DNA of 64,000 nt from Flavobacterium psychrophilum (lineage in GTDB: Bacteria > Bacteroidota > Bacteroidia > Flavobacteriales > Flavobacteriaceae). Both the position numbers and the translations under genes were made by a program. Below are positions 55,692-64,000 of the stretch, one piece after another (the stretch's first letter is position 1; each line of letters opens with the position of its first letter). The notes beneath the pieces are model-generated. The model saw only the letters and a program-made list of their open reading frames with translations. It was not told the origin of the DNA and ran no database searches. The DNA is taken from assembly GCA_945862065.1 (NCBI GenBank), contig CAMAWT010000009.1:56408-120407 (forward strand), in the 5' to 3' direction.

Positions 55692-56519
55692 ATGCATACA
55701 CCTTCTAAATCAATATCAGAATTTTTAAACGAGCCTTATACTTTATCTCAAGAACAAATCAATTTTTATCAAAAAAATAGATTTATAAAATTAAAAAGTG
55801 TATTAAATCCTGAAACGATTGCATTTTTTAATGAGGCAATTAGTCATCAAGTAAATGAAATGAATCAAGAGCAAACGGCGCTTGAAGACCGAACTACTTA
55901 TGGCAAAGCTTTTTTACAATTGTTCAATTTATGGTTGGAAAACCCAATTGTAAAAGAATTGATTTTTAGTAAACGAATTGCAAAAATAGCTTCTGATTTA
56001 ATGGAAGTTAATGGCGTGCGATTGTACCACGACCAAGCTTTATTTAAAGAAGGTGGCGGAGGAATCACACCTTGGCATGCCGATCAATACTATTGGCCTT
56101 TAGAAACTGATAAAACCGTTACGGCTTGGATTCCGCTGCAAGAAACGCCTTTGGAAATGGGTCCGTTAGAATTCAGCGCCGGAAGTCACACTATTGTTGA
56201 AGGACGTGAACTAGAAATTGGTGATGAAAGTGAAGAACTGATTCAGAAAAAATTGCGAGTTACTGATTTTGAACATGTAATTGAACCATTTGATTTAGGA
56301 GAAATCAGTTTTCATTCAGGATGGGTTTTCCATCGTGCAGGTGCAAACGTGACCAATGAAATGAGAAAAGTAATGACCATAATTTATATGGACAAAGACA
56401 TGTTATTGAAAAACCCTGAAAATAAAAATCAAATTCACGATTGGAATACTTGGTGTCCTGGGGCAAAAATTGGTGAAATTATTAACTCACCGATAAATCC
56501 TGTTTTATATTTTGAATAA
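55692..56519 (+). CDS. Phytanoyl-CoA dioxygenase (PhyH) family protein
   Basis: This 275-residue Fe(II)/2-oxoglutarate oxygenase-fold protein has the metal-binding H129-x-D131 (ITPWHADQYYW). A distal His follows in FHSGWVFHRAGAN, and an Arg in EMRKVMTIIYMD could bind 2-oxoglutarate. The substrate is unknown; its place in a sugar operon suggests a carbohydrate or derivative rather than a fatty acid. It ends 1 bp before the next gene. Confidence 0.85.
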   Translation: MHTPSKSISEFLNEPYTLSQEQINFYQKNRFIKLKSVLNPETIAFFNEAISHQVNEMNQEQTALEDRTTYGKAFLQLFNLWLENPIVKELIFSKRIAKIASDLMEVNGVRLYHDQALFKEGGGGITPWHADQYYWPLETDKTVTAWIPLQETPLEMGPLEFSAGSHTIVEGRELEIGDESEELIQKKLRVTDFEHVIEPFDLGEISFHSGWVFHRAGANVTNEMRKVMTIIYMDKDMLLKNPENKNQIHDWNTWCPGAKIGEIINSPINPVLYFE

Positions 56520-56520
56520 T

Positions 56521-57351
56521 ATGGATATCAAATACATTTGTACTTATTGGGGTTGTGAAAATCAGAAGGCTAAAGAATTTCTATCAAATGTAGTTTCGAA
56601 TGGATATGATGGTGTTGAAATCAATTTTCCAGATAACCCCGAATTTATTGCTGAATTTATTGCTGAATTGGATGTAATCAGAACCAAAATTAATAGAGAT
56701 TTCATATTCTTAGCGCAACAAGTTTTATCGAATAAAAAGGAAACCGTCAACGAATATATTGAGAGAATTACAGAACGATTGGAGTTTTTATCGAAATTGA
56801 AACCCGATTTCATCAATTCACATACCGGAAAAGATTACTATGATTTTAGTGATAATTGTAAGATTATTGAAATAACTGAAAACATCTCGGTAAAAACAGG
56901 AATTCCAATTTTACACGAAATTCACCGTGGAAGATTTTCGTTTCATTTGAAAACGTTACAGCACTATTTAGAACTATTCCCAAAGCTACATTTAACAGCA
57001 GATTTCTCACATTTTTGTGTTGTTTCTGAGAGTAATCTTGAAGATCAAGCGGAATTATTAACCAAGATTTATCCTAAAATAAAACACATTCATGCCCGAA
57101 TTGGCTTTGAGCAAAGTCCGCAAGTAAACGATCCGTTTGCTCCAGAATGGCTATCGTATCTTGATAGATATGTAACTTGGTGGAAAGACATTATCGAAAT
57201 TCACAAAAAAAGAAACGGTTTGCAATTTACCATTACACCAGAATTTGGTCCGTTTCCTTACATGCCTGAAGAACCATTTACAAAAAAACCACTATCAAAT
57301 CAATTGGAAACAAACCTACAAATGAAAAAATATTTACAACAAAACCTTTAA
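56521..57351 (+). CDS. Sugar phosphate isomerase/epimerase-like TIM-barrel protein
   Basis: This 276-residue protein looks like the xylose-isomerase-like TIM barrel (AP_endonuc_2 clan). Putative metal ligands lie in PDFINSHTGKDYY (His), IPILHEIHRGRFSF (Glu, His), LTADFSHFCVV (Asp, His), KHIHARIG (His) and TITPEFGPFPY (Glu). It would isomerise or epimerise a sugar made available by the operon. I chose ATG 56521, 1 bp after the PhyH stop; an upstream TTG overlaps that gene. Confidence 0.85.
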   Translation: MDIKYICTYWGCENQKAKEFLSNVVSNGYDGVEINFPDNPEFIAEFIAELDVIRTKINRDFIFLAQQVLSNKKETVNEYIERITERLEFLSKLKPDFINSHTGKDYYDFSDNCKIIEITENISVKTGIPILHEIHRGRFSFHLKTLQHYLELFPKLHLTADFSHFCVVSESNLEDQAELLTKIYPKIKHIHARIGFEQSPQVNDPFAPEWLSYLDRYVTWWKDIIEIHKKRNGLQFTITPEFGPFPYMPEEPFTKKPLSNQLETNLQMKKYLQQNL

Positions 57352-57355
57352 AATA

Positions 57356-58720
57356 ATGGAAAATAAGAAAAAAAATTACATCCTTTTTATCGCTCTAAGT
57401 GCTGCCCTTGGCGGATTATTATTTGGTTATGACACCGCAGTAATTTCTGGCGCAATTGGAAATCTAACCGAGTATTTTCATTTGTCTCCCTTTGAAACGG
57501 GTTGGGCAATTTCAAGCGCATTAGTAGGGTGTTTGATAGGCGCTTTTTTCTCTGATTATTTGAGTAATCGCTTCGGCAGAAAGGCAACTATGTTGATTAC
57601 GGCCATTCTTTTTATTTTAAATTCAGTTGGAACTGCACTACCTGTTTCCTTTTCAATGTTTGTTATATTTAGAATAATTGGCGGCATTGGAGTTGGTATT
57701 GCATCAATGGTCGTGCCTATGTATATTGCTGAAATTGCTCCTCCAAAAAGACGAGGTGCTTTGGTTGGTAACTATCAATTGGCCATCGTTATCGGAATTG
57801 TGGTTGTTTATTTTGTGAACTATTTTATAGCTCTTCAAGGCGATGCAAACTGGAATTTGAATATTGGATGGCGATGGATGTTTGGATCTGAAATTATTCC
57901 ATCGATACTGTTTTTATTTTTTATTTTCTTAATTCCTGAAAGTCCAAGATGGTTATTCCAAAAAGGCAAAAAAGAGGAGGCCATTGGTGTTTTAGAAAAA
58001 ATAAATACCCCTGATGAAGTGTTTCAAGTTCAAGAAGAAATTGAAAATTCGATGCGCCAAGAAGATAAAAATCAATGGAAACACTTAGCAAATCCCCTAT
58101 TTAAAAAAGCTCTTTTTGTAGGAATCGGACTTTCAGTTTTACAACAATTAACCGGTATAAATGCCATTTTATATTATGCTCCTGAAATTTTTAAAAGCTT
58201 AGGAAGTTCAACAGACGTCTCTTTATTGGAAACAAGTATTTTGGGCGTTGTAAATTTAATTTTTACTTTGTTGGCGATTCGTTGGGTGGATAAAATGGGG
58301 AGAAAACCGTTGTTATATATTGGTTCAATAGGCATGACCATTGCCTTAGCAGCAGTTGGTTCGTTTATCTATTTTGAAACTATTGGCAATTGGGTGTTGC
58401 CTTTTTTATTGCTGTTTATGGCATCCTTTAGTATTTCGTGGGGGCCTATCGTTTGGGTTTTATTGTCTGAAATTTTTCCGAATAAAATTAGAAGTTTGGC
58501 ATTGGCAATTAGTGTTTTTATTCAATGGGTTGCCAATTTTGTTGTTACTCAATTTTTTCCAATTTTAGTTGAAAATCAATGGTTGAAAATCCATTTTAAT
58601 GGTGCCTTTCCTTTCTATTTATTTTCAATAATTTGTCTTTTATCTTTACTTTTTGTTTGGAAAAAAATTCCCGAAACCAAGAATAAAAGTCTCGAACAAA
58701 TGGATTCATTATGGAAATAA
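57356..58720 (+). CDS. Sugar porter, major facilitator superfamily
   Basis: This 454-residue protein has 12 membrane helices and the sugar-porter signatures: GGLLFGYDTAVISGA, LSNRFGRKATMLI (RxGRR-like), VPMYIAEIAPPKRRGALVGNYQLAI, PESPRWL, LQQLTGINAILYYAPEIF, DKMGRKPLLYIG and PETKNKSLEQM. It is a proton-sugar symporter or facilitator in the plasma membrane. It starts 4 bp after the TIM-barrel gene and overlaps GH92 by 10 bp. Confidence 0.95.
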   Translation: MENKKKNYILFIALSAALGGLLFGYDTAVISGAIGNLTEYFHLSPFETGWAISSALVGCLIGAFFSDYLSNRFGRKATMLITAILFILNSVGTALPVSFSMFVIFRIIGGIGVGIASMVVPMYIAEIAPPKRRGALVGNYQLAIVIGIVVVYFVNYFIALQGDANWNLNIGWRWMFGSEIIPSILFLFFIFLIPESPRWLFQKGKKEEAIGVLEKINTPDEVFQVQEEIENSMRQEDKNQWKHLANPLFKKALFVGIGLSVLQQLTGINAILYYAPEIFKSLGSSTDVSLLETSILGVVNLIFTLLAIRWVDKMGRKPLLYIGSIGMTIALAAVGSFIYFETIGNWVLPFLLLFMASFSISWGPIVWVLLSEIFPNKIRSLALAISVFIQWVANFVVTQFFPILVENQWLKIHFNGAFPFYLFSIICLLSLLFVWKKIPETKNKSLEQMDSLWK

Positions 58721-60864
58721 AGAAAATAATACTTGTAGTGCTTTTAATTATTGGATTCAATCCAATGAATGCTCAACGAAATTCAAAATTTGTGAATACT
58801 TTTATAGGAACGGATGGTACTGGACACACCTTTCCCGGACCGTCTTTGCCGTTTGGAATGGTTCAACCCGGACCCGACAACAATATTGAAGGATGGAATC
58901 ACACCAGTGGTTATCAATATAAAGACACGTTGCTTTTAGGCTTTTCGCAAATGCGTTTCAGCGGAACCGGAATTGGAGAAATGGGAAATATTTTGTTGCT
59001 TCCTTTCAATGAAAAAAAATCGAAACTTAAAAATAGTTACTTTAAAAATTCAGAAAAAGCAACTGTTGGATATTATTCATTATTGAAAAAAGACGACATC
59101 AAAGTGGAACTAACTTGTTCAGAACGAGTAGCTTTTCACAAATACACCTATCCGGATCAAAAAGGACAATTGTTATTGGATTTCCAACACGGAATTCAAT
59201 TTTTAACGGACAGTTTGGTTTTAGAAAATGATATAAAAATTGAGAATTCAAGAACTATTTCTGGCTATTGCAAAACGAAAAGTTGGGTAACGAAAAAATA
59301 TTTTTTTACGATTCATTTTGAAACTCCTTTTGTTTTATCCAAAGAACTTCCGAAAGAAAAAAAACAAAATGCACCAAAATATATCTTGGATTTTCAACTG
59401 CCAAAAAATAAAGTTTTACAAGTTAAAATTGCCTTATCAACAGTAAGTGTTGAAGGTGCAAAACTGAATTTAACCTCGGAAATACCCGGTTGGGATTTTA
59501 ATTTGGTAAAGAAAAATGCAGAAGAAATTTGGGATGACTATTTGAATCGAATTGAGATTAAAGCTTCTCTAAAACAAAAAGAAATTTTCTATACTTCGTT
59601 GTATCATTTGCTTTTACAACCTAGTAACATTGCGGATGTAAATGGCAATTATCGCGGTGCAGATGATAAAATTGCATTGGCCACAAACAATGCCTACTAC
59701 TCTACCCTTTCCATTTGGGATGTTTACCGAGGAGCATTTCCATTGCTTCAAATTATTGCACCAGAAAAAATTGATGGTATTGTATACACGATGCTTTTGC
59801 ATCACAAAGCGGCGGGGTTTTTACCTATTTGGACCGCATGGGGTCAGGACAATTATTGTATGATTGGAAACCACGCCATACCAATGATTTTATCAGCTTA
59901 TCAAAATGGCTTTTCGGGATTTGATCAAAAGGAAGCTCTTAAAGCCATGTTGGAAACGGCTACAAAAAGTCATTTTAATTCTGATTGGGAATTGTACAAC
60001 CAATATGGTTATTATCCTTATGATAAATTGGATAACGAAGCCGTTTCAAGAACCTTAGAAAGCGGTTATGACGATTGGTGTGTGGCTCAAATGGCATTAA
60101 AACTGAATGACAAAGAAAATTTCATTGAATTTGAAAAAAGAGCTCATTATTACAAAAATCTGTTTGATCCATCAACGCAATTATTCCGAGGAAAAGACAC
60201 CTTTGGAAATTGGAGAACACTATTTGACCCACTCACAGCGACTTCGCCCATGAACAATCCGGGAGATTATACCGAAGCAAATGCTTGGCAATATTTTTGG
60301 ACACCCGCTCAATATGATATAGATGGAATGAAAAAATTAGTTGGCGGAACAACAGCTTTTACCAAAAAATTAAACGATTTCTTTACTATTGAAAGTTCAA
60401 ATCCGAACAAATTTTTAGGGCAAGAAGCCATGATTGGGCAATATGCTCATGGAAACGAACCAAGTCATCACATTGTTTATTTGTATGCTTATTCAGAAAC
60501 ACCAAAAGTGGGTCAAAAATACATTAATTCGATTGTAACTAATTTTCATAATAACACTCCCGACGGTATGATTGGTAACGATGATTGCGGACAAATGTCT
60601 GCTTGGTATATTTTATCATCGTTAGGATTTTATCCTGTAAATCCTTCTAATGGCGAATTTGTTTTGGGAGTGCCGCAATTTAAAAAAGCGATCTTACATT
60701 TGAAAAATAATAAAAATTTTACCGTTGAAACTTCTAATTTCTCATCAAAAAATCACTATCAAGAAAATCCAAAATTAAACCATTCTGAATTGTCAAGACC
60801 TTTCATTAATTATTCTGAAATAATGTCTGGCGGTACTTTACATTTTCAAATGACAAATAAATAA
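58711..60864 (+). CDS. GH92-family alpha-mannosidase
   Basis: GH92 enzymes are calcium-dependent exo-alpha-mannosidases. The 717-residue protein has a signal peptide (about 1-21, ending NPMNAQ), an N-terminal beta domain (NTFIGTDGTGHTFPGPSLPFGMVQPGPD) and an (alpha/alpha)6 catalytic domain. Its motifs are DYTEANAWQYFWTPAQYD (about 516-533, catalytic Glu), HGNEPSHHIVYLY (about 578-590, calcium site) and GNDDCGQMSAWYILSSLGFYPV (about 621-642, catalytic Asp). It is probably periplasmic and trims a mannose-containing glycan. Confidence 0.93.
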   Translation: MEIKKIILVVLLIIGFNPMNAQRNSKFVNTFIGTDGTGHTFPGPSLPFGMVQPGPDNNIEGWNHTSGYQYKDTLLLGFSQMRFSGTGIGEMGNILLLPFNEKKSKLKNSYFKNSEKATVGYYSLLKKDDIKVELTCSERVAFHKYTYPDQKGQLLLDFQHGIQFLTDSLVLENDIKIENSRTISGYCKTKSWVTKKYFFTIHFETPFVLSKELPKEKKQNAPKYILDFQLPKNKVLQVKIALSTVSVEGAKLNLTSEIPGWDFNLVKKNAEEIWDDYLNRIEIKASLKQKEIFYTSLYHLLLQPSNIADVNGNYRGADDKIALATNNAYYSTLSIWDVYRGAFPLLQIIAPEKIDGIVYTMLLHHKAAGFLPIWTAWGQDNYCMIGNHAIPMILSAYQNGFSGFDQKEALKAMLETATKSHFNSDWELYNQYGYYPYDKLDNEAVSRTLESGYDDWCVAQMALKLNDKENFIEFEKRAHYYKNLFDPSTQLFRGKDTFGNWRTLFDPLTATSPMNNPGDYTEANAWQYFWTPAQYDIDGMKKLVGGTTAFTKKLNDFFTIESSNPNKFLGQEAMIGQYAHGNEPSHHIVYLYAYSETPKVGQKYINSIVTNFHNNTPDGMIGNDDCGQMSAWYILSSLGFYPVNPSNGEFVLGVPQFKKAILHLKNNKNFTVETSNFSSKNHYQENPKLNHSELSRPFINYSEIMSGGTLHFQMTNK

Positions 60865-60872
60865 ACATTCTT

Positions 60873-62792
60873 ATGAAAAAAACAATCATAACCTTACTAA
60901 TTCTATTCACTTACACCATGAATTCCCAAGAAAAGAATCAAAACAAAGTCGAAGAAAAATACCAAATTCTGCCGTTTGGAAGTATCAAACCTTCGGGCTG
61001 GATTAAAGTTCAAATGCAAAAAGACATCGATGGTTTTGTTGGAAATCTGGACCAATTAGTGCCCGAATTAATCAATGATCCCATTTATAGTACTGGTAGA
61101 TTGCACAAAAACAGTCAATTGAAAGATTTGGGAAACAATAAAGAAGGCGACATGGAAGGATCTGAACAATACAAATGGTGGAATAGCGAAACACAATCCA
61201 ATTGGTGGGACGGTTATATTAGAAATGTAATTCTTTTAAACGATAAAAAAGGACTTGAAAAAGTAGAAAATTACATTCAAAAAATCTTGAAATCTCAAGA
61301 CGAAGACGGTTATATTGGGATTTACGATAAAGAATTACGATACAATTTCAATTCAGAAAATGGAGAACTTTGGTCAAAAACCACTATGTGTCGCGGATTA
61401 TTAGCTTATTATGAACATTCAAAAGATAAAAAATTGTGGCAGGCGATTGTAAAAGCAGTTAACAATGTGATGACAAATTATCCAATTGACAATTCAAGTC
61501 CTTACTTTTCTGGGAATGAATTCAACGGTGGCGTTTCACACGGATTGACTTTCACCGATGTTTTAGATAAAATGTACCAAATTACGGGCGACACAAAATA
61601 TACCGATTATGCTCTTTTTCTATATAAAGATTTTTGCAAAACCTATCAATCAGAAAAAGATGTGCAATTGAAAAATATTTTAGACCCAAATTATAAATTA
61701 CAATCGCATGGAGTTCATACGTATGAGCATTTACGTCCACTTATCGTAGCTTCTTATGCTTCAAAAAATACAGAATTACAAAATGCACTTAAAATTTATA
61801 TTCAAAGAATTGAAAAATCAACCACTTTAACTGGAGGTGCAATTGGTGATGAATGGATTGCCCAAAGAACAGCAGATGCAACCCAAACGGGTTATGAATA
61901 TTGTTCTTTGCATGAATTACTAGACAGTTATTCTGTTTTGTTTCAAAAAGATGGAAATCCAAAAACCGCTGATGCCATAGAAACCCTTTTTTACAATGCG
62001 GCCCAAGGATCACGAAACCCAGAACATTCTTGTATTGCCTATTTAAAAACGGATAATTCTTTTACAATGGACGGAACCAGAAATGGAGAAGTGGAGCCCA
62101 ATCGAAAACAAACCCGTTATAAATATTCTGCAGCTCATCAAGATGTGGCGGTTTGTTGCAATCCGAATGCAGGAAGAATTACTACCTATTTTGTTGAAAA
62201 ATCTTGGTTAAAAGAAGGCGACAACATTTTGGTAAATGCAATGTTGATGCCAAATACAGTTGAAACTAAAATACAAAATCAAACCGTAAAAATTGAAACT
62301 GTTACCGAATATCCTTATCAAAATAAATTCAGTTTCAAAATATCAAATCCTAAAAACGTTTCATTTATAATCAAAATTAGAAAACCATCTTGGGCGACAA
62401 AAGTAGTGACTGATGAAAAGTATGTTTTAGAAAATGAATTTTTAATTTTTGATAGAAAATTCGCAAAAGAAGATACCATTAATTTAGAATTCAATGCCAA
62501 TGTTCAAATAAAAGAAGATGTAAATCATGAAAAATATTTTACTTATGGTGCTTTATTTTATGCCAAATCCATTGAAGCTATTGAGCAAAAAGGGAAAACG
62601 TATGCAACAAATTTTGATGATTTGATTTACATCCCAAAAGAAAAAAATAGTTATCAATTTATTTTAGAAAATCAAGCGAAATATGATAATGGAAAAATAG
62701 AAATTAAAGCTAAAAACAAATTAAATAATCAAATTGAAACTATTAAACTTGTTCCAATTGGAAAAACTATATTAAGACAAGTTAGTTTCTAA
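60873..62792 (+). CDS. GH127-type beta-L-arabinofuranosidase-like protein
   Basis: This 639-residue protein has a signal peptide (about 1-18, ending TMNSQ) and the GH127 (former DUF1680) catalytic domain. The zinc/nucleophile site of the founding enzyme HypBA1 (E338, C340, C417, C418) has counterparts here at E342, C344, C428 and C429 (GYEYCSLHE; VAVCCNPNAGR). It follows GH92 by 8 bp. Related subfamilies attack other furanosides, so the exact linkage is open. Confidence 0.9.
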   Translation: MKKTIITLLILFTYTMNSQEKNQNKVEEKYQILPFGSIKPSGWIKVQMQKDIDGFVGNLDQLVPELINDPIYSTGRLHKNSQLKDLGNNKEGDMEGSEQYKWWNSETQSNWWDGYIRNVILLNDKKGLEKVENYIQKILKSQDEDGYIGIYDKELRYNFNSENGELWSKTTMCRGLLAYYEHSKDKKLWQAIVKAVNNVMTNYPIDNSSPYFSGNEFNGGVSHGLTFTDVLDKMYQITGDTKYTDYALFLYKDFCKTYQSEKDVQLKNILDPNYKLQSHGVHTYEHLRPLIVASYASKNTELQNALKIYIQRIEKSTTLTGGAIGDEWIAQRTADATQTGYEYCSLHELLDSYSVLFQKDGNPKTADAIETLFYNAAQGSRNPEHSCIAYLKTDNSFTMDGTRNGEVEPNRKQTRYKYSAAHQDVAVCCNPNAGRITTYFVEKSWLKEGDNILVNAMLMPNTVETKIQNQTVKIETVTEYPYQNKFSFKISNPKNVSFIIKIRKPSWATKVVTDEKYVLENEFLIFDRKFAKEDTINLEFNANVQIKEDVNHEKYFTYGALFYAKSIEAIEQKGKTYATNFDDLIYIPKEKNSYQFILENQAKYDNGKIEIKAKNKLNNQIETIKLVPIGKTILRQVSF

Positions 62793-62854
62793 AAAATGCT
62801 TTAGAGAGTCATTATAAAATTAGCTTAATTAAGTAAAAAGGATCAACTACGAAA

Positions 62855-64000
62855 TTAATTATTCGTATCGAAATTAGAATTTATTTTACTTATTTTATCT
62901 TTTAAATCACGGATGTTTTTATTCATTTTACTAACTAAAAATAGAAGTACAACAGAAGTACTGATGGCTACATAAATTAATATTTGTATCCAAAAATTAG
63001 AAAGTTCTTTGCTGGCTTTTCTTTCTAAATTTCGACTATTTTCTAGTAACAAATTCTCAACAGAAGCACATTCGTTTTCTTTTAATTTGGATTCCGTTTG
63101 GATTAACTTTTGTTGGTATTCCTTGTATTTTTCAGGTTTGTTGATTGCCAAATAGTTTTCTGACAAACCTTTATAAATTTCTTTATTTAACACCAAATCG
63201 TTCACGTTTTTTGCAATGGCATACGATTTATTTAATTCTGCAATAGCTTCAGTATAGGAGCCATTTAAGGTATAAAATTGAGCAATCCCTTTTTGGGCAA
63301 AGGCTACAAGGCTTTTGGCATTTGCTTTTTGGGCAAAACGTAAAGACTCTTTAAAACTTTGTTCAGCTAATTTATTTTGTTCAGACATCAAATAACAATT
63401 ACCTTTATTGTATTTGGCGATACTTATTTTAGCTAAATTTTCATTTGTTTTGTTATTTGACATTAACTCTTTAATTCCTTTGTCAAAAAAACTGATAGCA
63501 ATATCACAGTTTAATTTTTCTTTGTAAATGAATCCACGAACAATGTAATTTACTCCTAAAAAAGTGCTTACAGAATCTCTAACAGGGTATTCCAAACTCA
63601 TTTTTTCGGCCCTATCCAAATAGACAATCGCACTTTGGTAAATGTTTAATTGATGGTATTGAATTCCGGCTTTTGTATCAATAGAAATATTGAGTAATTT
63701 ATCATCCGATTTTGGTAATAATTTAATTGCCTTGATGAGATAATTTAATGATTTTTGATAATCTCTTTTGGATGAATATCCGTCAGAAATTAATTTGTAA
63801 GCTTTAATTTTTAAATCAATATTGTTTTTTGCTTGTTGTAAAATATTTATTCCAATGGTTATTACTTTTTCAGGATTATCATACATCTCTGAATTTGATT
63901 TTTTTATCAACTGCTCTAATTTTTTTTGATCTTGAGCAAAAAGACACTGGCTTGTACAAAACAATAGAACAAACAGGAAAAAAATATTTTTTTTATTCAT
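62855..64000 (-). CDS. Exported TPR protein with C-terminal membrane helix
   Basis: This 381-residue protein starts at the last base of the window with a clear signal peptide (MNKKNIFFLFVLLFCTSQCL, ending FAQ at 23). Several TPR units follow (about 30-300; for example QKSLNYLIKAIKLLPKS, NGSYTEAIAELNKSYAIAKNV). A membrane helix (about 338-358, IQILIYVAISTSVVLLFLVS) and a short coiled coil come last. This is the layout of the sensor part of TPR-type histidine kinases, but no kinase domain follows; the frame stops after the coiled coil. Confidence 0.8.
   Translation of the reverse strand: MNKKNIFFLFVLLFCTSQCLFAQDQKKLEQLIKKSNSEMYDNPEKVITIGINILQQAKNNIDLKIKAYKLISDGYSSKRDYQKSLNYLIKAIKLLPKSDDKLLNISIDTKAGIQYHQLNIYQSAIVYLDRAEKMSLEYPVRDSVSTFLGVNYIVRGFIYKEKLNCDIAISFFDKGIKELMSNNKTNENLAKISIAKYNKGNCYLMSEQNKLAEQSFKESLRFAQKANAKSLVAFAQKGIAQFYTLNGSYTEAIAELNKSYAIAKNVNDLVLNKEIYKGLSENYLAINKPEKYKEYQQKLIQTESKLKENECASVENLLLENSRNLERKASKELSNFWIQILIYVAISTSVVLLFLVSKMNKNIRDLKDKISKINSNFDTNN

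Overview
The window is a stretch of chromosome from a member of the Flavobacteriaceae, most likely Flavobacterium or a close relative. Three things point there: a complete gldKLMN type IX secretion/gliding cluster, the exosortase F pair, and gene starts that usually lack a Shine-Dalgarno sequence but carry the Bacteroidetes -7 promoter motif TAnnTTTG. The DNA is AT-rich and its intergenic regions hold small structured repeats. No phage, insertion sequence, rRNA operon or CRISPR array was seen.

Layout. 1-6833 (minus) is the classic translation/transcription block, read right to left: tRNA-Thr(UGU), tRNA-Tyr, tRNA-Thr(GGU), tuf, tRNA-Trp, secE, nusG, rplK, rplA, rplJ, rplL and the 5' part of rpoB. 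6855-8357 (minus) holds rpsU, a xerC-like recombinase and hpf. 8571-15243 is mixed: a J-domain/KTSC protein, DUF1761 and DUF983 membrane proteins, a GNAT/FemAB-like protein, an ABC-F ATPase and a DAO-family oxidoreductase. 15404-23927 (minus) holds topA, an arginase-like protein without metal ligands, then gldK-gldL-gldM-gldN. 24166-31602 (plus) holds miaB, a GxxExxY gene between inverted repeats, a sigma-54 activator, lptE, a TPR-like protein, secG, groES and groEL.

31689-37887 is mostly minus strand. It has a ParDE-type toxin-antitoxin pair whose toxin reading frame is broken, a DUF2853 protein, a DedA protein, a putative metal locus (HMA protein, TonB-dependent receptor, HYC_CC_PP-like protein) and the XrtF exosortase with its partner. 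37873-45918 (plus) has a GAF/fRMsr-like protein, then a photobiology island: flavin reductase, three different photolyase/cryptochrome flavoproteins, DUF2071, a 48-residue DUF2256 protein and an FAD amine-oxidase-like protein. 46403-48963 is rpsO-pnp. 49132-52429 is a carotenoid tailoring operon (crtD, cruF-like, crtZ, crtA-like). 53002-54657 holds the primary sigma factor rpoD and rpe. 54720-62792 is a sugar locus: an AraC regulator, then PhyH, a TIM-barrel protein, an MFS sugar porter, GH92 and GH127. A membrane TPR protein ends the window.

The most unusual signal is a family of about 110-150 bp structured repeats, seven copies (8910-9040, 14022-14146, 29374-29497, 32984-33122, 46158-46264, 52526-52650, 52741-52887). 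All share an internal loop built from two GAAGYGGAA / AGCGGANAG-like strands between two helices. The helix sequences differ between copies yet stay complementary, including a nearly constant bulged C, as expected of a conserved RNA fold. Two copies are a near-identical inverted pair 38.5 kb apart, each next to the same 37-bp G/C-rich palindrome.
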